From: Mangrovimonas cancribranchiae
GTDB taxonomy: Bacteria > Bacteroidota > Bacteroidia > Flavobacteriales > Flavobacteriaceae
Assembly: GCF_037126245.1 (NCBI RefSeq)
Contig: NZ_CP136925.1
Span: 186,001 to 250,000, forward strand
DNA: 64,000 nucleotides
Reading direction: 5' to 3'
Under the pieces are notes generated by a model, which did not search any database, was not told the origin of the DNA, and saw only the letters and a list, made by a program, of their open reading frames with translations. A program made the translations under genes and the position numbers. Below are positions 26,269 to 35,184 of this stretch, piece by piece. Every line of letters begins with the position of its first letter. Positions within the stretch are counted from its first letter, which is position 1.

Positions 26269-26745
26269 ATGAAAAAGTTAATTACGGTTATATTACTTTT
26301 ATGCTTTACGTCGTGTAATTATTTTGACGTTAAAAAAACATCTACCGAAACCATTTTAAATGAAGAATTAAAAACATTTAATTGGAAAGATGTAGATGAA
26401 TATCCGTCGTTTTCTTCCTGTGATAATACTTTTCAAAAAGAAGAACGAAAAAGGTGTTTTACACAAACGCTAATAAAAACCATATCCAATCGGTTAGCGC
26501 ATCAAAATATTGTGGTTACTGAAGATGTTACCGATACGGTTATGATGCGCTTACAGGTTTCTTATAAAGGGGAATTAAAGGTGTTAAGTATTAAAGCCGA
26601 TACGTTAACATACCAGCAAATACCAAAAATAGATAGTCTGTTAGTAAGCACGTTAGATTCTCTACCTAAAATTTACCCTGCTGTAAAGCGCTCTCAGCAG
26701 GTCACAACTGAATTTAGTTTGCCAATACGAATTCATGTTAACTAA
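26269..26745 (+). CDS. Lipoprotein with TonB-C-like domain
   Basis: A 158-residue protein. Signal MKKLITVILLLCFTSC ends at Cys16. The mature part has YPSFSSCDNTFQKEERKRCF, resembling the YPGCE...KCM element of the TonB-like domain in the nearby M56 protein; a strand pattern ELKVLSIKAD and a terminal TEFSLPIRIHV follow. It is 63 bp after the TPR gene and probably in the same unit. It overlaps the convergent Bax1-I gene by 4 bp. Confidence 0.65.
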   Translation: MKKLITVILLLCFTSCNYFDVKKTSTETILNEELKTFNWKDVDEYPSFSSCDNTFQKEERKRCFTQTLIKTISNRLAHQNIVVTEDVTDTVMMRLQVSYKGELKVLSIKADTLTYQQIPKIDSLLVSTLDSLPKIYPAVKRSQQVTTEFSLPIRIHVN

Positions 26746-27476
26746 AACCTGATAGCAAGCTTTTTCATTAGTCTTAAAATTTCTACGTAAAGCCAAATTA
26801 AGGTGACTAAAAGTCCCCAAGTGGCAAACCATTCTTTGTATTTAGGGGCTTTGTTTTTATGGCGTTCTATAAAATCGTAATCTAAAAGCAAGGATAACGA
26901 GGCCACAATAGCAGCTAAAATATTAAAAATAATAGCAATCCAAGAGGTTCCCCAAATAAAGGTTTTAATGCCAAAAAAACTTAAAATAAAAGAGATGATA
27001 TAAACAACAAAAATACTAGCTGCAGATGTAATAATAACGCTCCTGAATGTTTTAGTAACTACAATAAGTCTTGTTTGGTAAAGTATAAGTGTCACAAAAA
27101 AAGTTACAATAGTAACGCCAATAGCTTGATAAGGCATTTCTGGAAACTTAGCTTTAATGTAAGCAGAAAACCCGCCTAAAAAACAGCCTTTGGTGATGGT
27201 GTAAAGTGGCACTAAAATATGTGCCCAATGTTGTTTGTAAGATAGAATTACACTTATAATAACCGATCCAATAATACCGCCATAAGTAAACCAACTAACA
27301 TCAACACCTTGCTCGTAAAGTTTCCATACGCCAAAGGTAACTCCCATAATAATCAGAATACATAACATGGATTTTATAAAAATCCCTTTAACCGTCATTT
27401 TAGACGTATGTTTACTATTGTCGTTCCAGAAGTAGGGCGTGAAAGCTGGATTTGAAGTTTTTAACTTTAAAGCCAT
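26742..27476 (-). CDS. Bax inhibitor-1/YccA family membrane protein
   Basis: A 244-residue integral membrane protein with seven predicted helices. The family pattern is seen in PLYTITKGCFLGGFSAYIK and LLLDYDFIERHKNKAPKYKEW (the acidic loop after helix six). The N-terminus NPAFTPYFW is typical of Bacteroidota members. The role is probably ion leak or membrane-protein quality control; it is not well defined in bacteria. Confidence 0.88.
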   Translation of the reverse strand: MALKLKTSNPAFTPYFWNDNSKHTSKMTVKGIFIKSMLCILIIMGVTFGVWKLYEQGVDVSWFTYGGIIGSVIISVILSYKQHWAHILVPLYTITKGCFLGGFSAYIKAKFPEMPYQAIGVTIVTFFVTLILYQTRLIVVTKTFRSVIITSAASIFVVYIISFILSFFGIKTFIWGTSWIAIIFNILAAIVASLSLLLDYDFIERHKNKAPKYKEWFATWGLLVTLIWLYVEILRLMKKLAIRF

Positions 27477-27477
27477 A

Positions 27478-28362
27478 CTAAAGAATCATCTTAAAACCTA
27501 AAGAAACGTCTGTCGAGAAATTATCTGAGTTATCTAAAAATATAGCAACAAGTCTGTTGTAATTTAAAGAAATAAAAGCACGATTACTTATGCGATATTC
27601 CCCGCCAATTCCAAAAATAAAAGGCGCATCAAAAATGGTTTCATGATCGCTTGTACTAACTAATTGCGAATTGTTGTTTTCGTAGGTATATGTAACTTTA
27701 TTAAAGCTTAATGTTGCAAATTTAACATTGGCATAAACACCCAATTTAGATGTGCTAACAAAGCGATATCTATAGCCAAGAGATAATTCGGTGCTTGAAT
27801 ATTGTAACTCGTCGTTTTCTAAAGCATGACGTAATTGAAAAAATCCAGAATGTCTTGGTTTTTCTTTGTTAGAAATAACTTCTAGTTCGGTGCCAAATAT
27901 GGGAGACAATGCATTGTCTGGGTTTTCAACAAAAGGAAAATTGGTAATTCCGCCTAAAACCCCTAATCGTAACTGTGGTTTTGCCTTTTTTACTACCGAT
28001 TGGTAAGCTACATCGGAAGTGCCGTTGTATAAATCAATAACTTTTTTTAAACTAGGAAGTGTAAGATCAACATTATCAATCGAAACATTATAGCCGCTAT
28101 CCATAACGCTGTTTAAAGTAGCTTTATATTCTTCTTGAAATTTTTTATTGCTGCCTTTCGTATTTTTTAGTTCAGAGATTGTACCATCTTTAGTCCTAAC
28201 AAAATAGCGGTATTGTCCATTAATAACATTCCAAAGTAAGTCTAAATTACCTTCAACTTCGGTTTTCAGTTCTAAAGTCTCTTCGCCAACAGTATAGGTT
28301 TCTTGAGCTTGAGCCACAAAAAAGCTTAGTAAAAAAACTAAAGCGAGTATAATATTTTTCAT
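27478..28362 (-). CDS. Outer-membrane beta-barrel-like protein
   Basis: A 294-residue protein with signal peptide MKNIILALVFLLSFFVAQA. An N-terminal domain of about 110 residues precedes a beta-rich C-terminal half with alternating aromatic/polar strands (LRLGVLGGIT, TELSLGYRYRFVST, PFIFGIGGEYRI, ISLNYNRL), ending in VSLGFKMIL as barrel proteins do. A possible -7 box TATTTTTG lies at 28434-28427. Family not recognised. Confidence 0.65.
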   Translation of the reverse strand: MKNIILALVFLLSFFVAQAQETYTVGEETLELKTEVEGNLDLLWNVINGQYRYFVRTKDGTISELKNTKGSNKKFQEEYKATLNSVMDSGYNVSIDNVDLTLPSLKKVIDLYNGTSDVAYQSVVKKAKPQLRLGVLGGITNFPFVENPDNALSPIFGTELEVISNKEKPRHSGFFQLRHALENDELQYSSTELSLGYRYRFVSTSKLGVYANVKFATLSFNKVTYTYENNNSQLVSTSDHETIFDAPFIFGIGGEYRISNRAFISLNYNRLVAIFLDNSDNFSTDVSLGFKMIL

Positions 28363-28447
28363 AAAAGGTATGATTTAGGTTTGTAAACAGACATGAATAA
28401 AAACAATAGCTTTTGAGTAAAGCTAACAAAAATAAACGAGAGTGTGT

Positions 28448-29575
28448 TTATTTTTTAAAGGTTCTTCCTTTCCATTTATAACTTGAAAAAATAGAAGCAA
28501 TAGCTACAAAAACAGACATAAAAGGATATAAAAAAACACTAATAATGTATGTTGTAAAACTAAAAGACTGCTTAAAAAACCGAGCCGTTTTAGCAATAAG
28601 TAAATAATCAATCAACCCTTTAATTAAGAAGAAACATAGCAGTAGTTTAAAGTTAAAATTCCCTGTTAACCCCATGACTGAAAAACCGACTAAAACACCA
28701 TTAGCTAATAGTACAATTATTCCTGTGGTTTTAGCAAAGTTGCTAGAGTAATGTGTGGCTTTTGAGGCCCAACGTAAACGTTGCTGAAAGTAAGCTTTTA
28801 GCGTGGTTTCGGTTTTTGTTGTAACAATAGCCTTGTTGTTTTTTAAGTATAGCACATTTTTAGGAAAGTATTTTAAAGCATTTTCCAAAAGAAAAATATC
28901 GTCGCCACTAGCAATATTGTTGTTGCTTGAAAATCCATTAACCTTTAAAAAAACAGTTTTTTGATAGGCTAAATTAGCACCATTAGCCATAAAAGGTTGT
29001 TTTAAGCCAAAACCACCAATAGTTGTACCTTGAAGGCTTAACACATCTAAAAGTTGATAGCACTTAAAAAAAGTGTTTGTCTTGTGTAATGTTACTGGAG
29101 CAACAATAACTTTTGGCTCTTTTTTTGCTATAAACGAATTAAAACAATTTAACCAAGAATTTGGTAAAATACAGTCGGCATCGGTTGTGATTATCCAAGA
29201 ATATTTAGCAACAGAAATAGCCGTAGTAATGGCGTCTTTTTTAGGGGAATTGGATGTTCTTTTGTTGTTTAAAATGGTGAAATCTACATCGCTATTTTTT
29301 AAATAATCTTGAATTAATTTAACGGAATTGTCTTTAGAAGCATCGTCAACAAAAAGAATTTCAAAATGTGACTTTGAATACTTTAAAGCCTTTATTGATT
29401 CCAGAAGAAAAGGCAAATCTTTTGCTTCGTTTCTAAAAGGAATAATTACCGAAAAGGTGTTTTTTGCAACAAGTTCTTTGCAAGTGTAAGAAGGTGTTTT
29501 GTTAAATCCTATAACAAAACAACCTACTAAAACGAGGTAAGAGGTAATAATTATAATGGCAAAAACGATGAGCAT
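28448..29575 (-). CDS. Family 2 glycosyltransferase
   Basis: A 375-residue membrane GT2. It has SVIIPFRNEAKDLPFLLESI, ILFVDDASKDNS, the metal-binding ITTDADCILP (DxD) and QQRLRWASKATHYS (QxxRW). An N-terminal helix and two or three C-terminal helices anchor it. Stop and start codons of this gene and the upstream flippase-like gene directly adjoin, so they form one unit. Confidence 0.85.
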   Translation of the reverse strand: MLIVFAIIIITSYLVLVGCFVIGFNKTPSYTCKELVAKNTFSVIIPFRNEAKDLPFLLESIKALKYSKSHFEILFVDDASKDNSVKLIQDYLKNSDVDFTILNNKRTSNSPKKDAITTAISVAKYSWIITTDADCILPNSWLNCFNSFIAKKEPKVIVAPVTLHKTNTFFKCYQLLDVLSLQGTTIGGFGLKQPFMANGANLAYQKTVFLKVNGFSSNNNIASGDDIFLLENALKYFPKNVLYLKNNKAIVTTKTETTLKAYFQQRLRWASKATHYSSNFAKTTGIIVLLANGVLVGFSVMGLTGNFNFKLLLCFFLIKGLIDYLLIAKTARFFKQSFSFTTYIISVFLYPFMSVFVAIASIFSSYKWKGRTFKK

Positions 29576-30544
29576 TTAATCAGATTCAGGGAGTTTAAAG
29601 TTTAATACATAATAACTTCCAAAAACACTAGGTAACGCAAAATTAAGCAGCCACATTAGCATTACAGTACTAAGAATAATAAAGTCGTTTACACCAACAC
29701 TAGTAAACAAATAAACAGCAACACTTCCCTTTATAACCACATCAAAAATAGAAATAGAAGGAATAATAGAAGCTAATAAATACATACTTGAAATAACTAT
29801 CATAGCATTAGGGTAAGATATATCAACCCCAAAAATGAGCAAAATCCAATAAAATTGAAACGAAAAAACAGCATAACGCAATAACGAAAAAGTACTAGCC
29901 TTGTAAATATTGTTTTTAGGATAGTCTTTAAAAAACGCTTTGATTTTTGAAAATGACTGTCCCTTTATTTTAAAAGGGTATTTTTTTAAGCCAAAACCAA
30001 TCATAAAACTTATTAAAATAACAATGGTTAAAAAACGCAAGACTTTTTTAAGGCTGAAGTCAATATCGTAGTTAAAAAAAAACAAAGTCAGTCCAATACA
30101 ACCAAGAATTGTAGTAACTCCCATTTGTGTTATATTACCTAAAAAGTTTATTAAAACTACACGTTTTCTAAGAGGCGGTTCAAAATATAAAACCTTAGCA
30201 CCATATTCGCCAATTCTATTTGGAGTAAACAACGACGCGGTTAAAGCGCCAAGAGTTTGTTGGGTAGCATTTTTTATTGAGATTTGTTTAATAGGATTTG
30301 TGAGAGTTTGCCATTTTAGAATATCAAAAAACCAGTTTAAACTACTTAAAAACACTAAAAAAGCCATATGTTTTATAGAAAACACGTCATGTTGCTCTAA
30401 ATAATTAATAAACGTATGATAGCTTAAGTCACTATTTAATGTTATTTTTTGATAGATAAAATAAAAAGCCCCAACAACAATACTTAATTTAATAAGTACA
30501 ATAAAGAATTGCTTAGTTTTGTATGGAAGTGCTCCAAAGCGCAT
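29576..30544 (-). CDS. Flippase-like / UPF0104 membrane protein
   Basis: A 322-residue protein with about eight membrane helices and the family pattern SLFTPNRIGEYGAKVLYF (the conserved GEYGAK site), plus LASIIPSISIFDVVIKGSVAV. It belongs to the lysylphosphatidylglycerol synthase transmembrane region family, which lacks the synthase domain here. Together with the following GT2, it is likely to handle a membrane glycolipid. Its start is divergent from a barrel-protein gene 27 bp away. Confidence 0.8.
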   Translation of the reverse strand: MRFGALPYKTKQFFIVLIKLSIVVGAFYFIYQKITLNSDLSYHTFINYLEQHDVFSIKHMAFLVFLSSLNWFFDILKWQTLTNPIKQISIKNATQQTLGALTASLFTPNRIGEYGAKVLYFEPPLRKRVVLINFLGNITQMGVTTILGCIGLTLFFFNYDIDFSLKKVLRFLTIVILISFMIGFGLKKYPFKIKGQSFSKIKAFFKDYPKNNIYKASTFSLLRYAVFSFQFYWILLIFGVDISYPNAMIVISSMYLLASIIPSISIFDVVIKGSVAVYLFTSVGVNDFIILSTVMLMWLLNFALPSVFGSYYVLNFKLPESD

Positions 30545-30570
30545 ACTGCAAAATAAACCATTTTATCAAT

Positions 30571-31209
30571 ATGAATTTAGTTACAAAGACGAATAAAAAA
30601 ATATTAAGCTTAAGCGTATTTATTTTAATAACTGCATTTGGGTTTTCGCAAAGAACGACAAGTAAGTGGAAAGCGCAATTAGCATTAGGTGTTAATAGCC
30701 CGTCGCAATCAGGTTTTGTTCATGATTTTGAAGGAAAATCCATTAACTTTCCAACAGTTAATTTAGGGCTCCAACACATGTTTAAACGCCAATTAGGTGC
30801 TAAATTAGATTATGGGTTTAATAGAATCTCAAACCAAGATAATACACCAGAATTCAAGTTAAATTATTCGAGGATTAACGCTCAATTTGTTTACGATCCC
30901 ACGCCTAGCTTACATTTTTTGCCGTTTAGGATGGGCGTTGTAACCCATGCTGGTCCAGGATATTCGTTTGTAAAGCCTTTAGGTGTTTATACAGATAATA
31001 ATACGTCTTTTTTTAATGTTATGGCTGGTTTAGAAATGCATTATGGTATTACTGAACGCTTGTCTATTTACACCGATGTGTCTTATATTTATGGGGTGTC
31101 AAAAGATTTTGATTCAACTACAGAAGGCTATGGTAGTTTTAATGGAAATTTACTAACCATCACAGCGGGAGTTACGTTTTCGCTTAGTGGTTGCCAATAT
31201 TGCGATTAA
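30571..31209 (+). CDS. Outer-membrane beta-barrel protein
   Basis: A 212-residue protein. ATG 30571 gives the signal peptide ILSLSVFILITAFGFSQ; the longer start at 30523 would bury it. The mature part has eight-stranded barrel features like the OmpA N-terminal domain (WKAQLALGVNSPSQSG, LGLQHMFKRQLGAKLDYGF, VMAGLEMHYGITERLSIYTD, TITAGVTFSL) without a peptidoglycan-binding domain. It overlaps ruvC by one base. A -7 box TAGTTTTG lies at 30514-30521. Confidence 0.75.
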   Translation: MNLVTKTNKKILSLSVFILITAFGFSQRTTSKWKAQLALGVNSPSQSGFVHDFEGKSINFPTVNLGLQHMFKRQLGAKLDYGFNRISNQDNTPEFKLNYSRINAQFVYDPTPSLHFLPFRMGVVTHAGPGYSFVKPLGVYTDNNTSFFNVMAGLEMHYGITERLSIYTDVSYIYGVSKDFDSTTEGYGSFNGNLLTITAGVTFSLSGCQYCD

Positions 31210-31763
31210 TGAAGAAAGAAAAAATTATTTTAGGAATTGACCCAGGGACAACTATCATGGGGTTTGGACTCATAAAAGTTGTTGGAAAATCGATGACATT
31301 TTTACAACTCAATGAATTAGACCTAAAAAAGTACAAGGATCATTACTTAAAACTGAAATATATCTTTGAACGTACAGTAGAATTAATTGATACTTATCAT
31401 CCTGATGAGATAGCTATTGAAGCACCTTTTTTTGGGAAAAACGTGCAAAGTATGCTTAAACTAGGACGTGCTCAAGGGGTTGCCATGGCGGCAGGTTTAT
31501 CTAGAGAAATTCCAGTAACAGAGTATTCACCAAAAAAAATTAAAATGGCCATAACAGGCAATGGAAATGCTAGCAAAGAGCAAGTGGCCAGAATGCTACA
31601 AAGTACTTTAGGATTAAAAAGTTTGCCTAAAAATTTAGATTCAACCGATGGATTGGCCGCAGCTGTTTGTCACTTTTATAATGAAGGTCGCGTTGAGGTT
31701 GGTAAAAGTTATAGTGGTTGGGCTAGTTTTGTAAAGCAAAACGAAGGCCGAGTGAAAAAGTAA
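31209..31763 (+). CDS. ruvC: Holliday junction endonuclease RuvC
   Basis: A 184-residue RuvC. The catalytic acidic residues occur in ILGIDPGTTIMGFG (Asp11), IAIEAPFFGKN and the late STDGLAAAVCH segment. It cuts Holliday junctions with RuvAB. The start is TAATG, overlapping the preceding gene; 31191 would add six residues. hemW starts in its stop codon. Confidence 0.95.
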   Translation: MKKEKIILGIDPGTTIMGFGLIKVVGKSMTFLQLNELDLKKYKDHYLKLKYIFERTVELIDTYHPDEIAIEAPFFGKNVQSMLKLGRAQGVAMAAGLSREIPVTEYSPKKIKMAITGNGNASKEQVARMLQSTLGLKSLPKNLDSTDGLAAAVCHFYNEGRVEVGKSYSGWASFVKQNEGRVKK

Positions 31764-32902
31764 TGGCAGGTATTTATATCCATATCCCGTTTTGTAAGCA
31801 AGCTTGTTATTATTGCGATTTTCATTTTTCAACTTCACTAAAGAAGAAAGGCGACTTACTTTCTGCGTTAAAATTAGAGTTGCAACTTCGAAAAGGTGAA
31901 CTTGAAAATCAAACCATAGAAACTATTTATTTTGGAGGAGGAACACCATCGTTATTAAGTAATAATGAAATACAAGGCTTAATTTCTGAAGTTTACAAGA
32001 ACTATCAAGTAGCCAAAAACCCTGAAATTACGTTAGAAGCTAACCCGGACGATTTAACTAAAACCAAAATTTTAGAACTTGCCAAAAGCCCTGTAAGCAG
32101 ATTAAGCATCGGTATTCAATCCTTTTTTGAAGAGGACTTAAAGCAAATGAATCGCGCACACACGTCTCAAGAAGCTAAAGCATGTTTAGAACAGGCCACG
32201 TCATATTTTGATAATATTACCATCGATTTAATATATGGTATCCCTAACATGAGTATAGAAAAATGGGACGCCAATTTGCAAACAGCATTTCAGTATGGTG
32301 TAAATCATATTTCAAGTTACGCTTTAACTGTTGAACCAAAAACAGCTTTAGAAACGTTTATAAAAAAAGGACAGTATCCGCCAATAGATGATACTTTGGC
32401 ACAGCAGCATTTTAATTATTTGGTTAGCGAAACACAAAAACACGGGTTTGTACATTATGAAATCTCAAACTTTGGAAAACCAAACTATTTTTCCAAACAC
32501 AACACGAGTTATTGGCAAGGAAAACCATATTTAGGTATTGGGCCTTCGGCACATTCTTTTATAGGAAAAACACGTAGTTGGAATATTGCTAATAACTCAA
32601 AATACATTAAAAGAATTCAAGATGAAATATTGCCTAGTACTTCAGAAGAATTAACAAATAAAGATGGCTATAACGAATATGTAATGACTGGTTTGCGCAC
32701 TATTTGGGGTGTTTCTTTAAATAAAGTCGAAGCCGATTTTGGCGTAAACTTTAAAACATATTTACTTACAGAAGCCCAAAAATTTATCGACAAAAAATTA
32801 TTAGAAATTGATGATAGCAAAGCAACTTCTATAACATTAAAAACCACCTTAAAAGGCCAGTTTTTAGCCGATGGAATCGCTGCAGAGCTATTTATGATTT
32901 AG
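31763..32902 (+). CDS. hemW: Radical SAM heme chaperone HemW
   Basis: A 379-residue radical SAM protein. IHIPFCKQACYYCDFHF carries the CxxxCxxC cluster (Cys11, Cys15, Cys18) plus the following aromatic HemW signature CDFHF; ETIYFGGGTPSLL is the SAM-binding GGGTP. It has the C-terminal HemN-type domain. HemW-type proteins lack HemN's fourth cysteine and insert heme into respiratory enzymes rather than oxidising coproporphyrinogen; the same is expected here. Confidence 0.92.
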   Translation: MAGIYIHIPFCKQACYYCDFHFSTSLKKKGDLLSALKLELQLRKGELENQTIETIYFGGGTPSLLSNNEIQGLISEVYKNYQVAKNPEITLEANPDDLTKTKILELAKSPVSRLSIGIQSFFEEDLKQMNRAHTSQEAKACLEQATSYFDNITIDLIYGIPNMSIEKWDANLQTAFQYGVNHISSYALTVEPKTALETFIKKGQYPPIDDTLAQQHFNYLVSETQKHGFVHYEISNFGKPNYFSKHNTSYWQGKPYLGIGPSAHSFIGKTRSWNIANNSKYIKRIQDEILPSTSEELTNKDGYNEYVMTGLRTIWGVSLNKVEADFGVNFKTYLLTEAQKFIDKKLLEIDDSKATSITLKTTLKGQFLADGIAAELFMI

Positions 32903-32916
32903 TATATTTGATTACT

Positions 32917-33663
32917 ATGAAAGCAACAATACAATATAACTCCAGAAAACTTCAAATAGATTTAGCAAAACCTTTAGATATCTCCATACCTATAAAAGCA
33001 CCAAACGCTGTAAAAGCATGGTATGTTCAAGACCCTAAAATTGCTCCTGTGGTTATGGATAAATGGGTAGGAAGTGTAAAGGAAGGCGCTTCGGTAAATT
33101 TTAATACCATTACGTTTAATCCACATAGCCATGGAACGCATACAGAATGTGTAGGGCATATTACCGAAAAAAACGAATCGATTAACAAGAGTTTAAAAAA
33201 GTTTTTTGTCCTAGCTGAAGTTGTTACAGTTGCACCAGAAAAAAAAGGTAGTGACTTTGTAATATCAAAAAAACAAGTACAATTTGCTTTAGGAAATAAA
33301 AAACGCGATGCCGTTATTATTAGAACGATACCAAATACAACAGAAAAACTAAGTAAAGAATATTCTAATACAAACCCGACATATTTATTGCCTGAGGTAG
33401 CCGTGTATCTTCGTGAAAAAGGAATTAAGCATTTATTAGTAGATTTACCAAGTGTAGATAAAGAAAAAGACAACGGTAAACTCATGTCTCATAAGGTATT
33501 TTGGAATGTAGATGGGAAAATTAGAAAGCACGCTACAATAACCGAATTGGTTTTTGTGCCAAATAAAGTCACCGATGGTGAGTATTTTTTAGATTTACAA
33601 GTGGCACCCATAGAAAACGATGCTGCACCAAGTCGCCCTGTATTATATCAAATAATCGATTAA
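32917..33663 (+). CDS. Cyclase family protein (kynurenine formamidase-like)
   Basis: A 248-residue hydrolase of the cyclase superfamily. NPHSHGTHTECVGH is the metal-binding HGTHxE/D motif. It fits amide or lactone hydrolases such as formamidase; the substrate is undetermined. ATG 32917 is preferred over TTG 32908; a TATATTTG at 32903-32910 could be a promoter. It leads a run of four genes to 34993. Confidence 0.8.
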   Translation: MKATIQYNSRKLQIDLAKPLDISIPIKAPNAVKAWYVQDPKIAPVVMDKWVGSVKEGASVNFNTITFNPHSHGTHTECVGHITEKNESINKSLKKFFVLAEVVTVAPEKKGSDFVISKKQVQFALGNKKRDAVIIRTIPNTTEKLSKEYSNTNPTYLLPEVAVYLREKGIKHLLVDLPSVDKEKDNGKLMSHKVFWNVDGKIRKHATITELVFVPNKVTDGEYFLDLQVAPIENDAAPSRPVLYQIID

Positions 33664-34014
33664 ATGAAAACAACTATAAAAATAGAAGAACTGTTTATGT
33701 TTATTTTAAGCATTTACATGTTTTCAATCTTGCCTTTTGCTTGGTGGTGGTTTCTAGTGTTAATTTTATTACCAGATTTGGGTATGTTAGGCTATTTAGT
33801 AAACACAAAAGTAGGAGCGATATGTTATAATATATGCCATCATAAAGGTATAGCAATTGCCATTTTTTTATTAGGCATTTGGTGGCATAGTGACGTGCTT
33901 CAGTTAATAGGTGTCATAATATTTGGACACGCATCTTTAGACAGGATGTTGGGTTACGGTTTAAAATATTCAGATAATTTTAAACATACACATTTAGGTA
34001 AAATAGGACGATAA
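33664..34014 (+). CDS. DUF4260 membrane protein
   Basis: A 116-residue hydrophobic protein with three or four helices. AWWWFLVLILLPDLGMLGYL and ASLDRMLGYGLKY are family hallmarks. It starts directly after the cyclase-family stop. Function unknown. Confidence 0.8.
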   Translation: MKTTIKIEELFMFILSIYMFSILPFAWWWFLVLILLPDLGMLGYLVNTKVGAICYNICHHKGIAIAIFLLGIWWHSDVLQLIGVIIFGHASLDRMLGYGLKYSDNFKHTHLGKIGR

Positions 34015-34016
34015 TC

Positions 34017-34637
34017 ATGGAGATCTTTATAGGACTTATTGTAGGAATATTAGTGTCGATGGTTGTGTTGTGGTTTTTTCAAAAAAAGCGAGCTAAAGTA
34101 AAGGCACACACACAATCGGTAATTTTATTAGATAAAATAAAAAAGGTCTATAAGTTTATTACAGTTGAGGGTGATTTTGCTGAAATTTATCATTACGAAA
34201 ATACCAAAGACCGCTTTTTAAGCCTAATAAGTAGTAAAAAGAAGGCTTTAATAGTAATTAATGCCAAAGCACAAATAGGTTACGACTTTTCTAAAGTATC
34301 GCTACAAGCCAACGAAAAGCAAAAAACAATAGTTTTAGGGGCTTTTCCACAGCCAGAAGTCTTAAGTATTCAAACCGATTTAAACTATTATGATAAAAAA
34401 GACGGTATGTTTAATAAGTTTGAAGCGTCCGATTTAACCGAATTAAACAAAGAAGCCAAACAACATATATTGGATAAAATTCCAGAAAGTGGCTTGTTTC
34501 AAGTAGCACAAAAAGAAGCTTTAGAAGCTATAGCGTTAATCGAAAACATTGTGCAAACAATAGGTTGGAAATTAGATTATTCAGCATTGGAATTAGATGA
34601 CACAGCAGCTAAACTAATCGATAAGACAAAACAATGA
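34017..34637 (+). CDS. DUF4230 protein
   Basis: A 206-residue protein with one N-terminal membrane helix (IGLIVGILVSMVVLWFF) and an extracytoplasmic alpha/beta region (KVYKFITVEGDFAEIYHYEN, KALIVINAKAQIGYDFSKV) that is the DUF4230 pattern. It overlaps the next gene by 4 bp. Function unknown. Confidence 0.8.
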   Translation: MEIFIGLIVGILVSMVVLWFFQKKRAKVKAHTQSVILLDKIKKVYKFITVEGDFAEIYHYENTKDRFLSLISSKKKALIVINAKAQIGYDFSKVSLQANEKQKTIVLGAFPQPEVLSIQTDLNYYDKKDGMFNKFEASDLTELNKEAKQHILDKIPESGLFQVAQKEALEAIALIENIVQTIGWKLDYSALELDDTAAKLIDKTKQ

Positions 34638-34993
34638 ATATAGAGCAACTTTATCAATACTGCCATAGTAAAAAAGCTGTGACCGAGCATTTTCCGTTTG
34701 ATGAGAATACATTGGTATTTAAAGTAGCAGGAAAAATGTTTTTGTTAACCTCTATAAAAAACTGGGAAACAGGCACGCCAGCAATAAACTTAAAATGCGA
34801 TCCCGATTACGCTCAAGAACTTCGCGCTCAATACGAAAGTGTACAGCCAGGTTATCACATGAATAAAACCCACTGGAATACCGTTAGCCTATATAAAGAT
34901 TTACCATCAGCATTAATCCCAAAATTAATCGATCATTCTTACAATTTAATTATTGAAAGTCTTCCTAAAAAAGTAAGAAATACGTTACAGTAG
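34634..34993 (+). CDS. MmcQ/YjbR family protein
   Basis: A 119-residue protein with the CyaY-like YjbR fold: TEHFPFDENTLVFKVAGKMF near the N-terminus and YHMNKTHWNTVSLYKDLP. Such proteins bind DNA in vitro; the biological role is unclear. ATG 34634 overlaps the previous stop (ATGA). Confidence 0.88.
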   Translation: MNIEQLYQYCHSKKAVTEHFPFDENTLVFKVAGKMFLLTSIKNWETGTPAINLKCDPDYAQELRAQYESVQPGYHMNKTHWNTVSLYKDLPSALIPKLIDHSYNLIIESLPKKVRNTLQ

Positions 34994-35184
34994 TGTTTTT
35001 TGAAATTACATTTATCACGTATATTTCTGATAATCAAAAACTTATTTGTATATTAGCGTTTCCTTAGAATAATTACTTCACCTATAAAGTAAACATAGCG
35101 TTTTACCCCAAAATTCAGGTTGTCCCAAGGCAAATTAGTATCGAAGATTAAACATTTATACTAACCTTAATTTGATTTGTAATT

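Noticed and set aside
33027-33485. Minus-strand 152-residue ORF over the cyclase-family gene
   Set aside because: The plus-strand frame has the family motif HGTHTE; the minus-strand frame has no recognisable features.
34994-35184. Gap before the duplicated secreted protein
   Set aside because: Searched for a promoter box and small ORFs; only partial TAnnTTTG matches were found, so nothing is annotated.
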